Positions 14,983 to 23,393 of a stretch of DNA of 23,484 bases are shown here, one piece after another (the first letter of the stretch is position 1; each line of letters starts with the position of its first letter). The notes beneath the pieces were generated by a model, which did not search any database, was not told the DNA's origin, and saw only the letters and a list, made by a program, of their open reading frames with translations. This stretch comes from Candidatus Heimdallarchaeota archaeon (GTDB taxonomy: Archaea; Asgardarchaeota; Heimdallarchaeia; Heimdallarchaeales; Heimdallarchaeaceae): positions 1-23,484 of the forward strand of contig JAUVXQ010000009.1 in the NCBI GenBank assembly GCA_030603505.1, given 5' to 3'. Position numbers and translations under genes: made by a program.

Positions 14983-16648
14983 CTAATTGTTCCTCATATT
15001 CTTTTTCCACATCTATCGCTGTTTTTGTTGAAGCAAATTGTTTGAAAATTTCTATTTCTCTGAAGTATAAAATTACAATTATAATTGGAATAATTCCTGA
15101 GAGAGCTGCCATAATGAACCAACCATAAAGAGCGTTTCCTACAACAATTGCATGATAGCTTGCGATGCAGAAAACTACAGCTAATAGTAAAAGCCCAATC
15201 GACCAAAGTGTATACTTGAGTTTTTGATTAATAGTGCCTAATGTTTTCTGTTTCTCTTTTATTGTTCTATCAAAATCTTTTTTCACTCCAAACAACGCAC
15301 TCAACACTGCCCAAACTAAAAATGATTGTGCAGTAAGTATCAATAAGTAAAAAACAGATATTGTCCATGTCATACCTTTAAATCCGCGTAAACGAATCAT
15401 CTTATCTTCTTTTTCTTCACGTAACCAAGATATAAACGCCATGATAAGACTCGCGAAAGAGATGAGTACTGGCGCAAGGAGTAACAGTGGTATATTGCTT
15501 GGAGAAGGTCGAGCAAATGGTAAATTCATCACATATTTGTCCAAATAAAACATTACTAGTAGCATAATATAAACTAGCCACATAGTAACACCTATCACTG
15601 GTGTAAATACAGAACTGAAAATGTCAACTTTGTTGATCAAAGAGTTTTTTCCTTTGAGTATTTTCCATAAACGTTTACGCAAAATAGAAGTGATACCATT
15701 TGTCCATCTCCATATTTGATTTACCATACTTATTGGACCCCAAGGAACAAGACCCTTTGAGCAAACCTCGTTAACATACTGAAATTTGTACCCTTTTGAC
15801 ATCATGTAAAATGATGTATCTGTGTCTTCGGCTAATGTATCATCTAAAAATCCGCCATTTTCTCTGAAAAGATCCGCTCTAAAAATTCCTGTTGTCCCTG
15901 CAAATATAGCTGCTCCTCGAGTGCCCCTACTTTTCTGATAAACATGAAAGAATTGAGTGTGGATATATGCACTGCTTCTTTGCATAAAATTGTCTTGATT
16001 CACAAACAAAGGTCTTCCCTGAACTAACATGGTTTTATCGTCTATAAAACCAGATAAACAACTTCTAATAAAATTGGGTGTGGGGATATGATCTGCATCT
16101 AAAATGCCAAAAAAATCACATTTGACAAGCTTAAGAGCATTATTTAAAGCTCCAGCTTTGAATCCTTTTCTAGATTTCCTTTGGATGTACTTAACACCAT
16201 TTTCTCTGCAGTATTCTTCAATGTCTGTAGAATATCCTTCTGGGCTATCATCACAGACTACAACTTGGAAACGATCTTTTGGATAGTCAAGATTCAGAGC
16301 TCCATCAATTGTTTTTGAAACAACCAGCAATGGTTCCTTATAAAGAGGTAGAGCTATTACAACAAATGGAAGAGGGTCTTGCTGTAAGAACCGATTGTTT
16401 TCGTCTTTTAGGATCTTATATGTGGAAGATGAGCCAATATAATAATAAATGAAGATTGAATAGAAAGCGGAAAGCAATTCTATTATCAAAATGAAAACAT
16501 TACCCATTATTCCTAAAAATTTCTCCCCAATAGTGTAATCTGAAGAATAGACAATTATTATTTCCCTGATACTCTGAACAGCATAGTAAGCCAAGAACAT
16601 AAAAAGAAGAATTGTCAGAATATACCAGAAAAGTTTTTTCCACTTCAT
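14969..16648 (-). CDS. Processive GT2 glycosyltransferase (cellulose synthase-like)
   Basis: A 559-residue membrane enzyme expected to polymerise a beta-linked polysaccharide from a nucleotide sugar and thread it outward. Two N-terminal helices (about 7-25 and 45-72) precede the GT-A domain, which has every catalytic landmark of the family: DD at 133-134, DAD at 184-186, ED at 274-275 (LAEDTD) and QIWRW at 311-315. Four or more helices follow (about 345-540). There is no PilZ domain, so no sign of c-di-GMP control. GAGGG before the ATG overlaps the stop of the upstream GT2 gene, and the downstream GT-C gene starts inside this one. Product could be a cellulose-, chitin- or hyaluronan-like chain or a lipid-linked glucan; the sequence does not decide. 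Confidence 0.88.
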   Translation of the reverse strand: MKWKKLFWYILTILLFMFLAYYAVQSIREIIIVYSSDYTIGEKFLGIMGNVFILIIELLSAFYSIFIYYYIGSSSTYKILKDENNRFLQQDPLPFVVIALPLYKEPLLVVSKTIDGALNLDYPKDRFQVVVCDDSPEGYSTDIEEYCRENGVKYIQRKSRKGFKAGALNNALKLVKCDFFGILDADHIPTPNFIRSCLSGFIDDKTMLVQGRPLFVNQDNFMQRSSAYIHTQFFHVYQKSRGTRGAAIFAGTTGIFRADLFRENGGFLDDTLAEDTDTSFYMMSKGYKFQYVNEVCSKGLVPWGPISMVNQIWRWTNGITSILRKRLWKILKGKNSLINKVDIFSSVFTPVIGVTMWLVYIMLLVMFYLDKYVMNLPFARPSPSNIPLLLLAPVLISFASLIMAFISWLREEKEDKMIRLRGFKGMTWTISVFYLLILTAQSFLVWAVLSALFGVKKDFDRTIKEKQKTLGTINQKLKYTLWSIGLLLLAVVFCIASYHAIVVGNALYGWFIMAALSGIIPIIIVILYFREIEIFKQFASTKTAIDVEKEYEEQLDDRS

Positions 16649-16658
16649 CAGTACCCTC

Positions 16659-18263
16659 TCAAGGATTTGCGATATAAGGTTTTAGTTTGTAAGTTTTGAA
16701 ATGGAAATATAAACACACAGGAAATGTCGCAGCCATAGACAAACCCAACAAACTAAGAGCTAACCACAATGTTCCAGAAGCCAAATAATCAAAGTAAGCT
16801 AGAACAACAGACAGAACACCAAAAGCAGTTACTATAAAGGATAGGGGGATATAAGCTATTTTCTCATTCCATTGATCTTGCTCTCTATTTGGAGCTCTCT
16901 TTCGAAAGAGAGTTACGATTACAGCATAAACTGTAAAAGGATTAAGGACTAAAGCAATAACGAAAAAGTACAGAAGATCTATTAATTTCATGCTCTTTAG
17001 ATTGTTTTTTCTGGCAAACATAACTGCAATAAAAGCAGATATTTGATAGGAAACAGCTAAAGCTATAGGCATAATAATTAGTGGAGGAAATGCTTGCATC
17101 GGCAAGCGAATAACTTGGCTCCCTGCAAAATACATTATAATATAGAGAAAAGTAGCTATATACATGGAAGAAGCGATGAAGAAAAGTGAAATATTAAAAT
17201 ACAAATCAATTTTGTCAATTAAAGGAATTTTAGCTCTTAATATCTTTAACCATCTCTTTTTGAAAACATGCATACTTCCTTTAGCCCATCTTAATATCTG
17301 GGAGAGTAAGAGTGAAAAAGTTGCTGGAACTAACCCAAAACTCCCATAATCATCGATTAATACAGATTTATAGCCTTCAGTTAGAATTTGTATAGTAAGG
17401 TCCACATCTTCTGTGAAAGTTGCTGTAGGGATACCTCCAGTTTTATCTAGAATTTTTTTTCGGAAACATGCGGTAGATCCATTAAATATAACAGTGGATC
17501 TTCTGTTTTTTGCTCTTGCAAATACTTCGAAAAACTGAGAATACATAACACTTTCCCAGACTTGAAGTTTTGATTGGATGTTTCGGAAACTGACTTTTGA
17601 TTGAACAAACGCTACTTCTTTATTTGTCAAAAGTATATCTATAGATTTTATCAAAAAATTAGGTGTTACTATATGATCATAATCCAAAAACACAACAAAA
17701 TCAGATTTAACGTGCTTTAAAGCGATATTTAGCATTCCTGCTTTAAAGAGTATATTAGAAGAATCATAAACATGTTCAATTTCATATTTTTCAACTAAAT
17801 GTTTTATTTCTTCAAAAGAGTGATATGAAGAGATAGTGTCATCAGCTAGCAATATTTGTATTTTTTCTCTTGGGTAATTGCTTTTTATAATGGATTCCAG
17901 AGTCTCTGTTAAGATCATGGGAATTGGTTCATGAATAGGTATTACAATACTTACAGGAGGATGTTCATCCAAATTAGGGATAGATAATCTAGATTGTAAA
18001 GGTGGATATTTACATGTTGTTCCCATTTGTTTGAAGAGCATAACTGTATATAGAATTCCTATTACTTCAACAAGCAAAGTCAAGAAATTAAGAATGGTTT
18101 GCACAACTGTTGTAGCACTAGTAGACTGAATAATTATAACTGTAGACCATACTAAATATACGATTCCAACAAGAAAAACAGCAACTGAAAATACATGTAA
18201 ACTAACACCAAAAGTTTTCCACATGTTATGGATGAAGTTTTTCTCTTCTGATTTCAATTGCAT
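16659..18263 (-). CDS. Processive GT2 glycosyltransferase, divergent paralogue
   Basis: A 534-residue paralogue of the next gene in the operon. Two N-terminal helices (about 22-45 and 53-78) are followed by the GT-A domain with DD at 141-142, a DYD at 194-196 in place of the more usual DAD, TED at 284-286 and QILRW at 322-326, then about five helices (345-520). All metal and catalytic positions are kept, so it should be active. Having two distinct processive enzymes in a row suggests two different chains or a heteromeric synthase. It is the first gene of the operon. A TATA-like GTTATAG about 24 nt upstream of the ATG suggests a leaderless start, and the C/D box sRNA lies 80 bp further upstream on the same strand. 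Confidence 0.87.
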   Translation of the reverse strand: MQLKSEEKNFIHNMWKTFGVSLHVFSVAVFLVGIVYLVWSTVIIIQSTSATTVVQTILNFLTLLVEVIGILYTVMLFKQMGTTCKYPPLQSRLSIPNLDEHPPVSIVIPIHEPIPMILTETLESIIKSNYPREKIQILLADDTISSYHSFEEIKHLVEKYEIEHVYDSSNILFKAGMLNIALKHVKSDFVVFLDYDHIVTPNFLIKSIDILLTNKEVAFVQSKVSFRNIQSKLQVWESVMYSQFFEVFARAKNRRSTVIFNGSTACFRKKILDKTGGIPTATFTEDVDLTIQILTEGYKSVLIDDYGSFGLVPATFSLLLSQILRWAKGSMHVFKKRWLKILRAKIPLIDKIDLYFNISLFFIASSMYIATFLYIIMYFAGSQVIRLPMQAFPPLIIMPIALAVSYQISAFIAVMFARKNNLKSMKLIDLLYFFVIALVLNPFTVYAVIVTLFRKRAPNREQDQWNEKIAYIPLSFIVTAFGVLSVVLAYFDYLASGTLWLALSLLGLSMAATFPVCLYFHFKTYKLKPYIANP

Positions 18264-18280
18264 AAGTTCTAACCATTCGG

Positions 18281-18291
18281 GCTATAACAAA
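18281..18291 (-). promoter_or_regulatory. TATA-like element for the glycosyltransferase operon
   Basis: Minus-strand TTTGTTATAGC is centred about 23-24 nt before the ATG at 18263. It is a weak match, and read-through from the sRNA promoter could contribute. Confidence 0.3.
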
Positions 18292-18340
18292 TGAGTGTCT
18301 ATATTTCTATTAAGGATTTCTGTAAAAGTTAGTGAATAAC

Positions 18341-18400
18341 GGAATCAGTGTGAGCTAGGCTCATCATAAAATCAGCGGTTGTAATTCTTCATCATGTCCG
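18341..18400 (-). ncRNA. C/D box guide sRNA (2'-O-methylation guide)
   Basis: On the minus strand all four boxes occur in order: C box ATGATGA (18395-18389), a 13-nt guide, D' box CTGA (18375-18372), TTTT, C' box ATGATGA (18367-18361), a 12-nt guide GCCTAGCTCACA, and D box CTGA (18348-18345). Flanking CGGA and TCCG pair to close the terminal stem. Spacing fits archaeal C/D sRNAs, which with L7Ae, Nop5 and fibrillarin direct ribose methylation five bases from D or D'. The D guide is complementary, allowing two G-U pairs, to the 23S segment UGUGAGCUGGGU near the peptidyl transferase centre; the fifth base points to the A equivalent to E. coli A2577. The D' guide would mark a U in CGGUUGUAAUUCU; I could not place that target. 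Confidence 0.88.
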
Positions 18401-18427
18401 TCATTCTTGTGAACATTAATGCACTGA

Positions 18428-18434
18428 AATAAAT
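18428..18434 (-). promoter_or_regulatory. TATA-like element for the C/D box sRNA
   Basis: Minus-strand TTTATTT, preceded by purine-rich GAAAGGA that could serve as a BRE, is centred about 27 nt before position 18404. That is just outside the terminal stem of the sRNA. A second candidate, TTTAAAAA at 18443-18450, would add about 15 nt of 5' leader. Confidence 0.4.
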
Positions 18435-18508
18435 CCTTTCCCTTTTTAAACATAAATAGAGAAAAAAATGAGTTTCCGTTTCGATTCTGTTAGAAACTTA
18501 AAAAAACA

Positions 18509-19564
18509 CTACTCTTCTTTAAACTCAACTTCCTCTATTCTTTTAAGATCTCTGTCCTCTTCTCTAGGTTCAGTATATGTTAACTCCACATTTTGCATCT
18601 GTTCTTTTCTTCGTTTTTCACGCAATTGTTCTGGTTTCATTACTGCTTCCATTCTAGTTTTAGGGACAGGAGGAGGTTCATATCTTGCTAGTAAAGATTG
18701 TATTTTTGCTTTTTCCTTTTTTAGTCCTAGTTCATCGCATATCTTGGCAAATTTCTCTTCATAAAGATATAAATCTTCAAGTAGTTTTCCGTAAATTGTC
18801 TGCAACTCTTCATCTCCTAACGAAATAATCTCAGACGATGTAATTGCAATAATGTAATCTTTAAGAAATTCTTTACTTTCTGCAACTTCGCTTATGTAGA
18901 AAATAAATTCGGAGATATTTGAGTGAGAACTATGAACAGCACTTTGTATTATTATAGTTCGGTAATTATCTGTGATTTCTCTTGCGAAATCTTCAAATGA
19001 AATCTTTAAGTTTTCTACTAATCCCTCTTCCCAGTCTACAGGTAGTTTTGAAAAATTAAAGGCTATAGCTGGAATGAGATATGAGAAGAGAGGTTTTTTC
19101 ATTTCAGCTATCTCTTCTTCTGTAAGTTGCTTCAAGAATTTGTTAAATAGCTTAAAATGACTTTGACTGCCTGATGCTTCAAAATAACGTAATATTGGTA
19201 AAACCGATTCTTTAGGTTCTATACCTTTAAAATAAAGTTTCATAAGATAAGGTCTAATGAAATAGGGAAAAATAAACATTAGCACAAGAGGAATGAAAAT
19301 ATAATACCCGCCATTTTCTAACCCCTTCGTTAATTGCCAAACTAGAAAAACTAAACTTACAACTACTACAAGCATACCTATTTGAAAATAGCGTGAGATT
19401 TTTTTAGTTTTTATAATGTTCTGGCAAAGTTGGCAAATTTTTTCTCCAGTAAGACTTATGCTCTGATCTAAAACGCAAATTGGAAGCCCACAACTGGCAC
19501 AAGTTCCATCAGATCTATTTGAAAAATGGTATGCACAAAATTCATTTCTCTCTATTTCAACCAT
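18509..19564 (-). CDS. B-box-like zinc finger membrane protein
   Basis: A 351-residue protein (ATG at 19562-19564). Residues 10-47 form a B-box-like two-zinc motif: C10-x2-H13, C22-x2-C25, C30-x2-D33 and C44-x2-C47. Two membrane helices follow (about 59-79 and 86-107), then a long helical soluble tail ending in a charged region rich in Glu, Lys and Arg. The frame stays open for 75 codons upstream, but that stretch is low-complexity and hydrophobic, whereas a TATA-like element (minus AGTTAAAAAA, 19584-19593) sits 24 nt before this ATG and supports it. Both termini would face the cytosol. Archaeal and bacterial B-box membrane proteins of this layout are known but unassigned; a link to ubiquitin-type pathways is not shown. 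It is divergent from the TPR-like gene, about 160 bp apart. Confidence 0.7.
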   Translation of the reverse strand: MVEIERNEFCAYHFSNRSDGTCASCGLPICVLDQSISLTGEKICQLCQNIIKTKKISRYFQIGMLVVVVSLVFLVWQLTKGLENGGYYIFIPLVLMFIFPYFIRPYLMKLYFKGIEPKESVLPILRYFEASGSQSHFKLFNKFLKQLTEEEIAEMKKPLFSYLIPAIAFNFSKLPVDWEEGLVENLKISFEDFAREITDNYRTIIIQSAVHSSHSNISEFIFYISEVAESKEFLKDYIIAITSSEIISLGDEELQTIYGKLLEDLYLYEEKFAKICDELGLKKEKAKIQSLLARYEPPPVPKTRMEAVMKPEQLREKRRKEQMQNVELTYTEPREEDRDLKRIEEVEFKEE

Positions 19565-19726
19565 AAGAACAGAAAAAAAGAGGTTTTTTAACTCTATCGG
19601 CTCAAGTCTTAATTGACTAGAAGAGGAATCAGTTGATTTTTTTAGCTCTTGTTGCTTACACTTGACCAATAATTTTAAAGAGCTCAAAATTATAATTGTA
19701 ACAGTATTTGCTATTGGTGTGTACTG

Positions 19727-20332
19727 TTGAGTAGTGGTGCGATTGTTCAAGATATAATAAAAGAAGCTAAAAATATTATTGTTAATCAATCTGTAGATGA
19801 AGGCTTAAAATATATCGAAAATAAAACTCTAGATCTTGAAAAGAAAGAGAATTACCTAGAATCTATAATAGTATGGCAATTTTTTGCTGAATCTATGGAA
19901 AAGTTGGAAGAAGAGGATCTTCACTCTTATGCATTCAGTAAGATAATTACAAGATATCTTTTTATTGAAAACATTGAAAAAGCAAAAGAATTCTATGACA
20001 AGGCATTAAAGCAAGAGTTAGATAGCTTCCATCTGAATACTGCAAAAACAATTTTCGAGAGAAGATCAAAAAGTTCAACAAAAAGAGAAATCATACAAAT
20101 TAGAAAAAGAGATATTTTTGGTGATTTTGTGACAATTTTAGCTAGTCCCAATCTCCAATTTAACACTGTTTCAGAAATAAGAAAATATATTGAAAATCAA
20201 CTACCAAAGGGAACTTTTCAAGTTGAAATGTTTAATCTAAAGACAAACATAAGCGAAGATTCTGAAATATCAACAGAAAAATTAGATGAATATGAAGTTA
20301 TATCTATAACTGAGGAAGTGAAGGTTGAGTAA
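19727..20332 (+). CDS. TPR-like helical protein with C-terminal beta domain
   Basis: 201 residues, cytosolic. Residues 1-110 are paired helices with TPR-like spacing (VDEGLKYIE, NYLESIIVWQFFAESMEKLEEE, HSYAFSKIITRYL, NIEKAKEFYDKALKQ), a fold used for protein contacts and seen in SNAP-like adaptors. Residues 125-198 alternate strands and one helix (DFVTILAS, VSEIRKYIENQL, FQVEMFN, EYEVISITEEV), which could be a small beta-grasp or ferredoxin-like domain; this is a guess. The start is TTG, chosen because GGTG lies seven bases before it (19716-19719). The next gene begins one base after this stop, so the two form an operon and their products probably interact. Confidence 0.6.
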   Translation: MSSGAIVQDIIKEAKNIIVNQSVDEGLKYIENKTLDLEKKENYLESIIVWQFFAESMEKLEEEDLHSYAFSKIITRYLFIENIEKAKEFYDKALKQELDSFHLNTAKTIFERRSKSSTKREIIQIRKRDIFGDFVTILASPNLQFNTVSEIRKYIENQLPKGTFQVEMFNLKTNISEDSEISTEKLDEYEVISITEEVKVE

Positions 20333-20333
20333 A

Positions 20334-21893
20334 ATGGTAGAAAAAAAAACAATTTGGGGATCTACTCGATATTTCATACGAATTGAACCAAATACGAATT
20401 TATTTAGCACTTCTATGGATGGTTTAGTATCCTTTTACGATACAGGTGGTTTAATTAATCATAGGGAGTGCAACAATCTTCATGAAATTGTTAGAACAGT
20501 ACAAGAGTTTTGGTCTACTATCCTACCTCCGCATGAGACACGTGTTGCTAGATGGGTTGAAGAGTATTTCACAGAATTAGGAATGCAAAGTGATTATAAT
20601 ATTATTTTAAGATTAATCAAATCAGAGGAACTTCTAGAGCAAAAAATTGAAGATTTAATCTTAGAAACTACAATTATAAATACTGCTCATTTTGAAGAAG
20701 TCTTTGAAACAGAGGAAAAAAGTAAAATCATAGGGGTTGAGGTTTCAATTACTCATATCCCTGACGATGCATATGTTCAGAGTGAGTTAGTTCAAAAACT
20801 ATTGGAGGACAATAAATATCAAGTCCCAAAGGAAGTAAAAAGCAGAAAACAATTCAAATTAGCTAATGGGGAAACAAAGAATATCGATACTAACAACAGT
20901 ATTGATATTGGTGCTTCAATAGGTGAAATTACAGTTTCTTCAAGACTAAAGAATGAATACAATGAAGCTATTACAGCTATTAAAATTGTAGATGAAATAC
21001 CATATTGTTACAGCATAAACGATATGACAATAGAAGGCGTAGATATTAAACCAATTACAAAGAAAAAGGAGAAAATACTCGAAATTGAATGGAATATACC
21101 AGAAATTGCTCCTGGAAATGGAGCAGAAATCAAATACAAGATGAAACATAAAATCAATCGTACAATTCTTGAAATAATTGAAAACAAAATTACTGTGCTT
21201 AATACATTTGAAGAAATAGTTCCTTCTGATCTGGAATTTGTTGCGAATACAAAGTATATTAATGTGCATAAAGAGAGAGTAGAAGAATTGCACATTATGG
21301 ATGAGTTACCACCAGAATTTGATGTTTTGAAATCAAATCCAGAGGCAATACCACCCCGTGGAATCATTGAGAAAGCCAAATTAAAAGGAATTTATATTCG
21401 ATGGCAACAAAAAAACATCAATCCAGAACAAATCTTGGAAAAAACATACTCCTTAGATTATTTCCCCTATCTTTTTAGAGGAAAGAAAATAGTGAAAGAT
21501 TCTGAAGGAAACATTATATTGAAAGCAGCAAAATTCATCCAACCTATCGATAATGAGATAGGTTATAGACTTGTGTATATATTAAAATGCATGAGAGATG
21601 TCGAGGATATTATTTCTATTGAAGATGCAATACCAATTTCTCATGTTATTACTTCAAAAGACCCGCCTGATGATCAAGTAATGGAACAAACAAACGATGA
21701 AGGAAAGAGAATTATTACTTGGATAGCTGATCCCCCTGCAAAAGAGCAGGAAAAGCTGTTAATGATTCAAATATCAGGAGATACTCAGCCACTTTTTGAA
21801 ACATTCAAAATTTACATTGGAGATAAGAAAGAAACTGAGATAATAAAGAAAGAAAGTTCTATTGCTAGAGAGATGACAAATCTTTCTTGGTGA
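20334..21893 (+). CDS. Unknown protein with three repeated beta domains
   Basis: About 519 residues with no membrane segment, signal peptide or Cys cluster. The N-terminal 130 residues are mixed alpha/beta and unrecognised. The rest contains three related units opening with a D-E/A-I/L-P motif: AIKIVDEIPYCYSIND, ELHIMDELPPEFDVLKS and IISIEDAIPISHVITSKD. Each is followed by a charged strand, a W-bearing strand (LEIEWNIPEI, IYIRWQQKN, IITWIADPP) and a final strand. This suggests tandem beta-sandwiches of about 100 residues, like surface- or adaptor-type Ig-like domains but apparently cytosolic. ATG 20334 was preferred over an in-frame TTG at 20325 that overlaps the upstream stop. It is co-transcribed with the TPR-like gene. 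Function is unknown. Confidence 0.6.
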   Translation: MVEKKTIWGSTRYFIRIEPNTNLFSTSMDGLVSFYDTGGLINHRECNNLHEIVRTVQEFWSTILPPHETRVARWVEEYFTELGMQSDYNIILRLIKSEELLEQKIEDLILETTIINTAHFEEVFETEEKSKIIGVEVSITHIPDDAYVQSELVQKLLEDNKYQVPKEVKSRKQFKLANGETKNIDTNNSIDIGASIGEITVSSRLKNEYNEAITAIKIVDEIPYCYSINDMTIEGVDIKPITKKKEKILEIEWNIPEIAPGNGAEIKYKMKHKINRTILEIIENKITVLNTFEEIVPSDLEFVANTKYINVHKERVEELHIMDELPPEFDVLKSNPEAIPPRGIIEKAKLKGIYIRWQQKNINPEQILEKTYSLDYFPYLFRGKKIVKDSEGNIILKAAKFIQPIDNEIGYRLVYILKCMRDVEDIISIEDAIPISHVITSKDPPDDQVMEQTNDEGKRIITWIADPPAKEQEKLLMIQISGDTQPLFETFKIYIGDKKETEIIKKESSIAREMTNLSW

Positions 21894-22013
21894 GTAGAAT
21901 TAACTCTATCATTCAAGTTAGCTAAATGTTTTCTAATAAGCACCTAAATAATAATTCCATAATTTGGGGTGTATAGCAAAGTCTTATTAGAGAGCTATAG
22001 CATTTTTGTTTGA

Positions 22014-23369
22014 ATGTCTGAAACATATGATGTAGTTATAGTAGGTGGAGGTCCAGCAGGAATTTCGGCTGCAATATTGTGTGCAAACAATAAAATGAAA
22101 ACTCTTCTAATAGACAAAAAAACAGAGGAAGAAATTGGTAACAAAGTGTGTGGTGAAGCCTTATCCAAAAAAACTGTTATCAATGTTTCTAAAAAATTGA
22201 ATGTTGAACCACCCAAGGGAGATGAAATCAAAGCAAATATTTCCACCCTTATTATCCAGACCGCAGATCCTGAAATTAACCTTAGTCTACCTTCTATAGG
22301 TTATATGATAAATAGACACATATACGGACAAAGATTGTTAAAAGAAGCCCTAAAGAGAGGTGTACTTTTAGAAAGCGAAACTAAAGTTCTAAATCCTATT
22401 ATTAAGGACAATAAAGTGAGTGGTGTAAAAGTAAAGAATAAAAATGGAAGTATTTTCGAGTTTAGAAGTAAAATTGTAATTGATTGCAGTGGTACAATGG
22501 CTGTGGTACGAACGAATTTACCTGAAAATTTTGAACCATTATTAAATAAGAATTTATCAAAAAGCGATTATGCCTCATGTTTCAGAGAGATAATCAAATT
22601 GAAGAAACCTCACAAATTAGATGGTAAAATTGTTCTTCAGTATGTTCAAGATATTCCTGAACCAGGTTATATTTGGTTTTTTGCTATTGGTAAAAAGAAA
22701 TTAAATTGTGGTACCGGATTCGTTAAAGAAGGTAAAAATGAGAAAAAAAGTGTAAAAAAAGTATATAACGAAGCAATGAAAAAATACCATACCCCTGATT
22801 CTTATGAGATTCTTGATAGTAGAGGAGATGTTGTAACAGCAAAGCCACCGCTTTGGAATGCTGTTGCTCCTGGGTTGATTGTAGCAGGTGATGCAGCTTT
22901 CCATGCGGATCCTCTAACAGCTGAAGGGCATGGACCCGCTTTATTTGCAGGATGTTTTGCAGCAGAAGTAGCAATAAAAGCTGCTATAGAACAGAATTAT
23001 TCAACTAAAGATTTATGGGAATATAATATTAGAATAATGAAAGAATTTGGTGAAGAAAATGCGAGATATAAAATAATCACTTTTGTTCTAGAAAAGTTAG
23101 GTGCAAAAAATCTTGAGTTTCTCTTAAAGCGGAAAGTGATTAAAAAGTCTGATTTAAGTTCTGCTGGTGTCTTAAAAAAAGAAAGCCTATTTTCTATGTT
23201 TATGCGAGTAGTTAGATCTTTCCCAAAAATAGGTTTGTTGTTACTAATGAAGAAAGCTATGGATGCCAATAGGAAACTAGCAGACTTATTTGTAGAATAT
23301 CCTAGTTCACCAGATAATTTTAGAAAGTGGGAGACTGAGATTGAAAATATCTACAATCTATTTACATGA
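22014..23369 (+). CDS. Geranylgeranyl reductase family flavoprotein
   Basis: A 451-residue FAD enzyme of the family that saturates the isoprenoid chains of archaeal lipids (digeranylgeranylglycerophospholipid reductase type), acting at the membrane surface. Landmarks: the dinucleotide-binding GGGPAG (11-16), the KVCGEALS motif with Cys46 (44-51), DCSG (157-160), a substrate-loop PGYIWFFA (217-224) where the family usually ends in Pro rather than Ala, and the second FAD motif GDAAFHADPLTAEGHGP (292-308). The C-terminal tail has an amphipathic helical region. The start ATG has a weak TATA-like TCTTATTAG about 28 nt upstream. It stands alone, and its TGA overlaps the hairpin repeat at the right edge. 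Such families have several paralogues per genome, so the exact substrate (lipid, menaquinone tail or carotenoid precursor) is uncertain. Confidence 0.85.
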   Translation: MSETYDVVIVGGGPAGISAAILCANNKMKTLLIDKKTEEEIGNKVCGEALSKKTVINVSKKLNVEPPKGDEIKANISTLIIQTADPEINLSLPSIGYMINRHIYGQRLLKEALKRGVLLESETKVLNPIIKDNKVSGVKVKNKNGSIFEFRSKIVIDCSGTMAVVRTNLPENFEPLLNKNLSKSDYASCFREIIKLKKPHKLDGKIVLQYVQDIPEPGYIWFFAIGKKKLNCGTGFVKEGKNEKKSVKKVYNEAMKKYHTPDSYEILDSRGDVVTAKPPLWNAVAPGLIVAGDAAFHADPLTAEGHGPALFAGCFAAEVAIKAAIEQNYSTKDLWEYNIRIMKEFGEENARYKIITFVLEKLGAKNLEFLLKRKVIKKSDLSSAGVLKKESLFSMFMRVVRSFPKIGLLLLMKKAMDANRKLADLFVEYPSSPDNFRKWETEIENIYNLFT

Positions 23370-23393
23370 ACTACTCCTACCTAAAGGTAGGCG
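23367..23393 (-). repeat. Hairpin-type repeat, copy 3 (perfect stem)
   Basis: CCTACC-TAAA-GGTAGG (23376-23391) forms a perfect 6-bp stem with a 4-nt loop. A TTTCTTG follows on the plus strand and TGAACTA precedes. This layout, including the TAAA loop and flanking TTCTTG, is typical of the right end of IS200/IS605-family elements, where the hairpin lies at or just after the end of tnpB. A terminator for the reductase gene is the alternative. Confidence 0.5.

Noticed and set aside
18468..18764. 98-codon plus-strand open frame
   Set aside because: It lies mostly opposite the B-box gene tail and has a serine/leucine-rich composition typical of an antisense shadow; no promoter or ribosome site.
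19565..19789. N-terminal extension of the B-box protein to 426 residues
   Set aside because: The 75 extra codons are low-complexity, overlap the divergent TTG-started gene, and cover the TATA element that fits the internal ATG at 19564.
20946..21379. Two minus-strand open frames of about 115-123 codons
   Set aside because: They are antisense shadows of the beta-repeat gene, rich in Phe, Tyr, Ile and Ser, with no start signals or family features.
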